Positions 10,060 through 19,000 of a DNA stretch of 64,000 nucleotides are shown piece by piece. Numbering within the stretch: the stretch's first letter is position 1; each line of letters begins with the position of its first letter. The position numbers and the translations under genes were made by a program. This stretch comes from Undaria pinnatifida (taxonomy: Eukaryota > Sar > Phaeophyceae > Laminariales > Alariaceae), in assembly GCA_012845835.1 (NCBI GenBank), contig JABAKD010000003.1, positions 186,501 through 250,500 of the forward strand. Direction: 5' to 3'. The notes beneath the pieces are model-generated. The model did not search any database. It saw nothing but the letters and a program-made list of their open reading frames with translations, and was not told the origin of the DNA.

Positions 10060-13000
10060 GTGAGTGGAGTCGCTGCGAGAAAACACGCGATGCCCGTAAA
10101 CAAATGTACTTCGAAGCATTTGAGGTATATTATGGAAAACGCAATGTATTGGATGACCCACGTATAATATGGTTCCGGTGCTTAGGCCATCTCTCAACAC
10201 CGGTTCTGGATCCGAGAAACAAACTTGCTTCGAATATTGCAACGTTTAAGTTCTGTGGGGTTTGTGGATTCCGGGCAAGGGTATGGGAGTCTCATAGAAC
10301 TCCCAGAAGTTTCGGGTACGGGTGTGGAAGTGTTAACAGAACTCACAGAAGTTCCGGGTATTGTGGCACAGGGCGTACAGAACGCACAGAAGTTCCGAGC
10401 GGGTATAAAACATGCTGCACCCGTACCCCGGGTATTGTGGCATGAGTCGTACAGAACTTCCAGAATTTCCGGGTACGGGCATGAAAGTCTTGAAGAACTT
10501 CCAGAAGTTCCGGGTACGGGTATGAAAGTCTTAACAGAACTTCCAGAATTTTCGGGTATTGTGGCACGGGCGTACATAAATAACAGAATTAATTATTCCG
10601 GCAGGTATGAAAATGTTGTACCCGTACCCCGGGTATTTGTGGCACAGGCATACAGAATTTCCGGGTACGGGTAAAACCCAGGTAAAGACACGGCCTCGGG
10701 GAAGGAGTTCGATTTCAAGTGGAGGATTCCGTCGAGCTTGCATGGCATGCTCTCGCTGTGGGCCAACGTCCCCGAGGCAATCCGTCGTATATATATTTGA
10801 GAGCTATCGACAACCACCACCGAGGCGATAGATCGTGAACCTCAAGGAGTGCCGACCGGGGCAACAGCCGCGCTCACGTCTACTGTTTTATAACAGATCA
10901 TACCATGGCGTACCCCGGCTGTGGTGCCTCAAGACAAATAATGGCGATCGCAAGCTCAAGTTGCCCACCAGCTCGATAAGCCAAGCGCCACATGAAACCA
11001 CCGAAAACACGGAGGATGGGTCAAGACTTCGATGATAGCGAGATCTGCATTATTCTGATCGGGAAAACAAAACATTGACAATAATACGCGATCCGTGGTT
11101 TCCCGTTCGGAGGCGAATTCGTCTGTTGCCACCAAAATCGAATCGAATTCAATTCGATTCGTAAAGAAATAATAGTTTCGATTCAAGGGTGTCCTTCGCT
11201 GATACGTGCCCTTGGAAACGAAAGACACATGAACAGGTGCTATTATTATTGCATGATACGTACAAGTACTGCTGTTGTTCGGCGTCGGGTTTGTGTGACT
11301 GAAAGATCATGACATCATAACGCATAGAGTACACACTTCGGATTTAACCTGAAATAATACGGGGCTCCCCGGGTATTGCAGCAAAGGTACACCCGTGCCC
11401 CGGGTATTGTGCCACAATCTGACACGAGTCGCAGAAGTTCCGGGTAAGGGTATGGGGATCTTACAGATCTTCCAGAAGTTCCGGGTACGGATACGGAAGT
11501 CTTGCAGAACTTCCACAAGTTCCCGGTGTTGTGGCGCAGGCGTACAGAACTCACGGAAGTTCCGAGCGGGTACAAAACATGCTGTACCCGTACCCCGGGT
11601 ATTGTGGTCACGGGCGTACAGAACTTCCAGAATTTCCGGGGTACGGGTATGAATGTCGTGCAGAGAACTTCCAAAAGTTCCGGGTACGAGTATGAATGTC
11701 CTACAGAACTTGCAGAGGTTCTTTGTAGGGTAATACCCGGGGTAAATACCCGGGTGCACGGTTTTACGTACCCTACAGAACACAACCTTGGAATATTGGG
11801 TATTGTGAGTTTATTCACGAAAAATTGATCGACCAGCGTTTGATATGGGTCCAGTGTTTAGGCGATCCCTTATAACACCGGTTTTCGTTTTCGGTTTTCG
11901 GTTTTTTAACACCGGTTTTCGGTTTTTGGTCCGAAGATATACGTTTTCGGGCCGCAAATCTGGTTTGCAAATCTTAGCAGACCCGGGACTGGTGACTTTT
12001 CAGGCTCCCAATTTCGGATATCGTTTTCGGATCGGTTTTTGATCCGAAAATGAACGTTTGCGGGCCCTCAAATCCGGTTTGCAAAAGCTTTCCACTTTCG
12101 GATATCGTTTTCGGGTGCGCCCCCACCCGAAAATGTGGGCCCCGTCTCGGAAAATTCGTATCCCAAAATGACATCCGGACTTTGGCAACCCCTTATTTGC
12201 GTTATCGGTGTGAAGAGAAATCCGGGCTTTTCACGGGTCGGATCACTTCTCGTGGGTCGGTTCGCAACAAGATGACTTGACCCGACCCGTGAGACTTGAA
12301 CGCCTCCTGAACGGACCAAAGCCGACTCATTATTTTTCGGTCACCTCCTGACCCGACCCGACTGAATCCGTGGGTTTCTTTGCGCCTTCACAACTGGAAA
12401 CCCTTTTGGGGACAAATGTACTTGAAGTTAGTATAGGGAAGAATTTGGGGGCTCTATAAAGGGGTTAATACCTCCTGACCCGACCCGCGGGCCGGAGAAT
12501 GACCCGTGAAAAGCCAAAAAATGATCTCACATACGTATATAGTCAATTTCTATCTTTCACGTCGGCCCAAACCCGGCCCGACCCCAAGCATAACCCTAAC
12601 CCTAACCTCGACCCTTAGCCGCAACCGTTTGCGGGGCTCGAGGTCGGCAAAGGCGGTCCCGCGGCTCCGCGGCGTGTTTGATAGGCATTTTCCCGAAAAC
12701 TGTCGGCCGGCCGAAAGGCTGGCCTCAAACAATCAGACACAGCTGTCAGGGGCTTCAGTCATTTTTTGTCACACCAATAGTGCCAATAGGTGCTGTCATG
12801 TGGATATTGGTTCTCCGTACGTCATGGGAAGCAACAAGCGTGGTAGTAAACTGAATACAGCAGTAAGTAGTAGCAGCAGTAGCAGCAGCAGCAGTAGTAG
12901 TAGTAGTAGTAGATAGGTAGCGGTAGTTGGATTTGGTTCTCCGTACGTCATGGGAAGCGACAAGCGTGGCAATAAACCGAACACAGCAGTAAGTAGTAGT

Positions 13001-16000
13001 AGTGGTAGTAGTAGTAGTAGTAGTAGTAGTGCAAGACACAAAACACGCATCGGGCATATCGATCTGCTGAGCAAGCAACACGTATCATAGGCGTACTCGT
13101 GTTGCTGCTGCTGTTTCCTGCCACCCACTGACGCACACCTCGGGCCTCATCACGAGCCAATGGGACGGGATAGTGATTGTGACGACTACGAGAGCCTTGC
13201 CACTCTCCTCGCAGTCGCGATTGCAGCATTTGCCAAATATAGCACACCCTACTCGTACCGAGGGCGACGACAGCCACCGTCTGCGACGCTTTGTTTATGC
13301 ACGAGATAGACAGGAGCGAGGGGGGAGCCAACCGTCCTCGCGTAAAGCGCACACGGCGTGTTGTCCCTCGCCCCACCTGCAAAGCTTATTCTGCGTGCGC
13401 TGAGATGCTCTGGCGCGGGGAACTCGTACGGGTACATGTAGTCGAGCGATCGTCGTGGTGGATTATTTCGCGAGAACTTTGTCCCAAAACAATTTGTAAT
13501 CCCGGGCTTTATTTTATCAATGGTTGTCGATCCGATCCTGTCCGTCTGGTTCTGCAGCCCGAAAATCCATCACATTTTCGGATCCCGATACGTTATTATA
13601 TTAGATGGCCTTATGCCGAGAAAACTAACCACGAAAAATCGCGCCGCAGCCTTGCTTGCAGTATTACATCGTCAGCACAACTCACGACGTATAACCCTAC
13701 CCACTAAGAATACCAAGATGCGATGACATTTGTGTCGTGAAATATGAGCGACCCGAGAATCAACCCTTGATGTGTTATCGATGCGTCGACGGCCGATGCT
13801 ATACGAACCGTTTTCACAATGATAGCAGGCACCTGGTATTCATGTCAGAATTGACCCTTTTTAGTATCAGCAGTTGTTGCGAGCTTGCAGTAGTACGACT
13901 TTTTTTAGATGGGTGCGCGAGAAGTGTCCAATCTACAGGGGCTCCGCACGGGTGCCGGCGATTCGCCGGCACCCATGCTCCGGGTAGGGCAGGGCAGCAC
14001 TTCGACTTGTTCGATTCAATATCCGATGGAGAGTAAAAACCGTTACTACGCAACACATATTAATATTAACAGTGTACGCGTGTAGAAGGTAAAGGAATGC
14101 CAAGAGATCGGTATAGACTGACAGTGGGCTACTTACTTCTGCCGTTTCTTGCGTGAATCCGATTCCGAACTTCATAATTATATTTTCGATAGGATGAATC
14201 CGAGCCCACGCAGACTGACCCTCCAGTCTGGCCACGAAGAGACGTTTCGAATGCGTTTCTTGATGTTTTGACTCAACCAAGCATCTAGGGCCAGCAAGGG
14301 GGTGACCATGTATGCTGCATGTTCTCTCCGTAGCCACTGAGAGGCGCGCACTGAGCCAGGTTTTGCTACACCATGCATGATAGTATCTAGATCCGAGGCT
14401 CGCAGACCGCCTGTTTGTGTGTATAGTCAGATCGTGGAGAGACTTGCTGACGGTATTCTAGGCGTGAAACCCGGTGTCGCTGCCTTCGTCATTCAATTCC
14501 TCGAACGCTATTTTAATAATAATACTGCTACTTGTTGCTATCTGGTAGATAAGAGTTTTGTTAGTAGTACGCGATAGCACTGAACTAAAAATTTCGCACT
14601 TAAGAATTTCAGGCTCGAGTTTTAGACGAAAACTAAAAAAAACATATACTACCTGGTATGGCCTTTTATCTGATCGCTGGTCGCTCATTGGCCGGAGATC
14701 GTACATACAGCAACCGTCATCTGGGGGCAATAGGGTCCCATTCCAGGATCGTAATCAATCCACGCATACATTTACAACTCCGACAACCCGGAAACAAACA
14801 CGGATGGATATCACCAGGATTGATATCTCCCCGCACAGTGTGGAAATCCTCAACCCCACCGACCGGCCGATCTCTGATTGGCTGGAGGTCGCATATCACA
14901 GAGCCAGCTCCACCCGGGGACGATAGGGTCCCATCCCCGGTCCAGAGATCATTCTATATATCTAAAAGTTGGACAAACCGGGGAATAAAATCGATTTCTC
15001 TTCGGTCGTCACCGCCCTTAGCGGTGTGGAAGCCCCGACTCCGTTGGCTAAAATCGCTGATTGGTTCGAGCTCCACAGCAGCGCCCCACCCTAGGAGGAT
15101 GGTAGAGGCTCACAAACCATTGGGGGGCAGTTCCGTCGCACACGGGGGAGATAGGGCCCCATCCCCGGTTCAAAAATCCTCCGAATCTCTACAGCTCCAA
15201 CAACGCAGGAACTATAACAATGATCTCCCGGGTCGATGCCTCCCCGCACGGGGTGTCAACCCCGACCCCATTGGCTTATTCGTGATTTGCTGGTAGGCTT
15301 TGACCCAATAAGTTCACAATGATTTCGACCGACCTGGGCTTTCTCGCATACTTCCGTATACGGCAAACATTTGCGATGCGAGCGCAATTCGACCAGCTAT
15401 TTGCATGATAGGTCGCACAAAAAAGCGATTTTAAGCCCATATCAGGTTGGCGTGCCGTGCATGCACGCTCAAAATGAGGGTGAGAAACACTTCAACAACA
15501 ACAGCAATAACAGCACCAAACGCAATATATAAATGAACGAATTAGAGCGATTTGTATCCACGATCCAGGGCCCCCGGGCTATAAACGCAATTCCAAACAC
15601 AAGAAAATGGGGTGTTGAAAGCAAAACGACATATAGTGGAAACTACAGTAACAAATTTATAAATAGATAACCTGGTATGATTTTAGATCTAGCTCAAAAT
15701 TGCCCACCTTAAGTAAAAATACCAACATTAACCATCATAGTGGAGAAAAACAAGACATATACCAGGTATATATACATTTAAACAAAATAATAGGACCCCT
15801 CCCATTAAGAAAAACCTCACCCACATAGTATATTACAAGTACCAACAACGCAGCTTGCAAAGATGAGTATTGACCCGAAATTCGTCGAACTCACGGCTGA
15901 CGTCCTTGAAATAATTTTATATCATAGAACAAACACTGGCGCAACACGGCATAATAACCGTGGAAAAAAGCCTGAAAAGAGGCCAAAACAGTGCGTATTT

Positions 16001-19000
16001 GACCCGCGTAACAATGGTCGAATAGTCAAGGAATACTATAATCTCCTTTTTCGCTAATGCGACACCGAAATGTACCTACCCACGCTGCTAGGCGTTTTCA
16101 GCAGTTGGTTGATCCTATTTTTTTTTGCATTTCTGCCAATAAAATCATACTTAGTATATCACAACAGTGGGAATCAAACTCAAGGACCAACGCTAGTAGT
16201 ATTCGAAGGTAAACACTAGATAGGCCACCGGGGCGACCGGCTCTATATAACTCATTGGAGATGATCAATCAGCAATCAGCAGCAAGGAACACGTCAAGTA
16301 GGAAGCAACACAAAACTATTTGTCAGTTACGTACCAACACGACCGCTCTTTTTACAGTTGACCGCGGCAAACGACGAAAACAGCAACGGAGGCAGAGGCA
16401 CCGCAGCAACAACAAAGCACGCCTCCCACATTATCTATACTTTTCCATAGAGTATTCTCGGGGAAAATAACCACCAAACGATGCGATACCGGGACGAATG
16501 CATGCCACTGGTTTCTTCCGTGGATGCTGTCTACTTACTACGACCTTCGCGTGGCGCAGCTTAACCGCAGGAACGATTTTCCCCATTGTTTTTCATGTCG
16601 AAAAGTTATTCCCTGATTTTTGGTACACCCTCCCCCTTCCTGGAAGCAAGACAAAAAGCGCGTGTGTAATAGAGCGCATCATCAGTGTGTGTGCTCTTAC
16701 TCGTATCTATATTACTTGCACGAGTACAAACTATGTCGATGTGCCCGAACTACCCCGCCCTCGAGGCCGGGGACGCAGCTACTCGTAGTGCTGCTGTGTG
16801 GCGTTTTCTGGCGCAGTAATCGTAATCACTACCTCCTTGTTTTAGTCATGCGTGCGCTTGCCTTGTCTATCCATGTACGTACGCACCTACCGAAATTCAG
16901 TAATGATTTGCACTACTGCTATGACATCATATGTACCGCGGTACCATGGGGATTTTTTTTAGAGTAAATATGATTTGTTTTGGGACCAAATATGACGCCT
17001 ATTTGGAAATAATGTCTTGCGAAGTTTTACGTTATCAACCTCTCCATACACGTGTACATCACGATCCGAAGAAAAATTGGAGAGTACCGTTCAAAACACT
17101 TTTTTTTGCGCGCTTCTTGCTTGTCTCGCTCAGCATCCATCCGCGTTCACGTCGAGGTGCCGAACGGATAAGGCAGGGCGAGGGGCATTGGAGCCACCCC
17201 CCGAAGACGGCGCTCGAACGAAGCGATTTGACCGAAAAATTCCAGTTCCGAGCATCCCATACTGAGGCCGAGACGAAAGAACCTCCTGGCCGAATACAAA
17301 AATAGTTATGATCATACATATATTTATTTTTATAGGGCGCAGTAGCGCCTCTTTACCCGTGAAACGCCTCCGCGAAACAAGAGGGGACACAATGACACAA
17401 CCCCGTTCCACCGCAACCGCCTCGATAGTACGGGAGCTACGGTCTACCAGAGCGTAAAGTTTTCAGAAGGAGAGGGGCCGTCTCCGTATATAACACCTCC
17501 GTATAACGCCCCCACCGAGTATGAGAGCACAACCACAACACCCCCCCGTTTCGCCGCAACCGCTGCTCCAAAGTAGTGTCATCACAGCGCCAACAAACTT
17601 CGATACGCATCATTGAAAAAACCGCCGCGCCGTATTGTAAGGGGGTTATGGTCAAGCTGGGAGGAAGGTATCCCGGCGTCGTGCGTCTCGGACTTGGTGA
17701 AGCAACATGCATCTTCGGGCGGCGTCGTTGTGGGCTGGGAGGTGCACGAAGAGCTTGGAGTTATCGGCTTTGGGCAGGTCAGCGCGCCAACTTTAAAATG
17801 TGTTCGACGTATTTATGAGTCATCCCACGCTATGGGGGTGTAGCAAATTCTAAGAAGTTTCTGGGATCCTAACACGAGGGGCTCAACATCTCATCCGAAG
17901 CACGACTTGGAAGGCGTTCGTTCGCCCAACCCGACGAACATTTCTATGTGCTAGCCCTAAGCCAAACGTACGCGCACCATTATTATACTAACCGATAGTA
18001 CACACACTTGAGGAGCCCAACCGGACAGGGGGGGGGGGGGGGGGGGTTGTCGGTAGCAGGGTAACCCTTGTATGGAGGCGGAGACGGAGCGCGCGCGGGG
18101 GGGGAGGCGAAGCTTTGTCTGTTAGCAGGGTAACCCTTGTATTAGGCGGAGGAAGAACGGGGGGGGGCAAAGCTTAGTCGGTAGCAGGGTAACCCTTGTA
18201 TGCAGGCGGAGACGGAACGGGGGGCGGGGTGCAGCCGGTACCGTGGGACGGCCCTTATCCATTTTCTGCTGAAACGCCTTCACGGCGCTCACATGTGCGT
18301 GTGTGTTCCGTTTTACGGGTGTTACACCATTTATGATATGTTTTTTAGCAGATTTGCGTGATCTTTAGACCGTTTGGTGTGGTTTTTTTTTACTCGCAAA
18401 ACCCACAGAACAAAAAAAACGAATCGCTTTTTGGCTCGATTTCTACAGGGGAAGTTCACTTTTTCCACGCCCCCCCACCCCTCCGCTGTCTCCCTCGCCG
18501 AACCGTTTGGACGGTGATCCGACATGCGTATACTAGGCGGCGGGTCAGGTGAAAGGTGGCGAGAGAGAAGGCCTGTCCTTGGACAGGTCCTTGGACAGAT
18601 TCTTGAACGGATGCTCAGGCAGATGTCCAGACCGATCCTCAGACAGGCCCATAGAGGGATCCGAAGACAGATCGTTGGACAGATCCTTAGATGGTTCCTT
18701 GGACAGGTCCGAAGACAGATCCTATGATAAATCCGAAGGGAGATACGTAAAGAGATCCTTGGACAAGTCCTTGGAGGACGGTGGTGGCGATGGTGATGGT
18801 GGTGGTGGTGGTGGTGGTGGTGGTGGTGGTGGTGGAGTACTTGCGGGAGGCGAGGCTTGGGTAGAGGAAAAGGGGGGCGACACTTGTCGCGAAGGGGGTG
18901 GGCAGAAGGACGCCGCCGCCGCCGGAGAAGGAGGAGGAAGAGGAAGAGGAAGAGGAAAAGGAGGGGGAGGGAGGGGAGGGGGGAGGGGGCGAGGAGGAGG

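Larger units (their letters stand above)
15320..16480. other. AT-rich island inside intron 1
   Basis: Clearly richer in A+T than its surroundings, with oligo-A/T and TATA-like strings (15655-15672, 16241-16250). It holds two short intact ORFs (15863-16057 and 16255-16470). Base composition contrasts with the G/C-run-rich DNA on both sides, so an inserted segment is possible. Confidence 0.5.
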
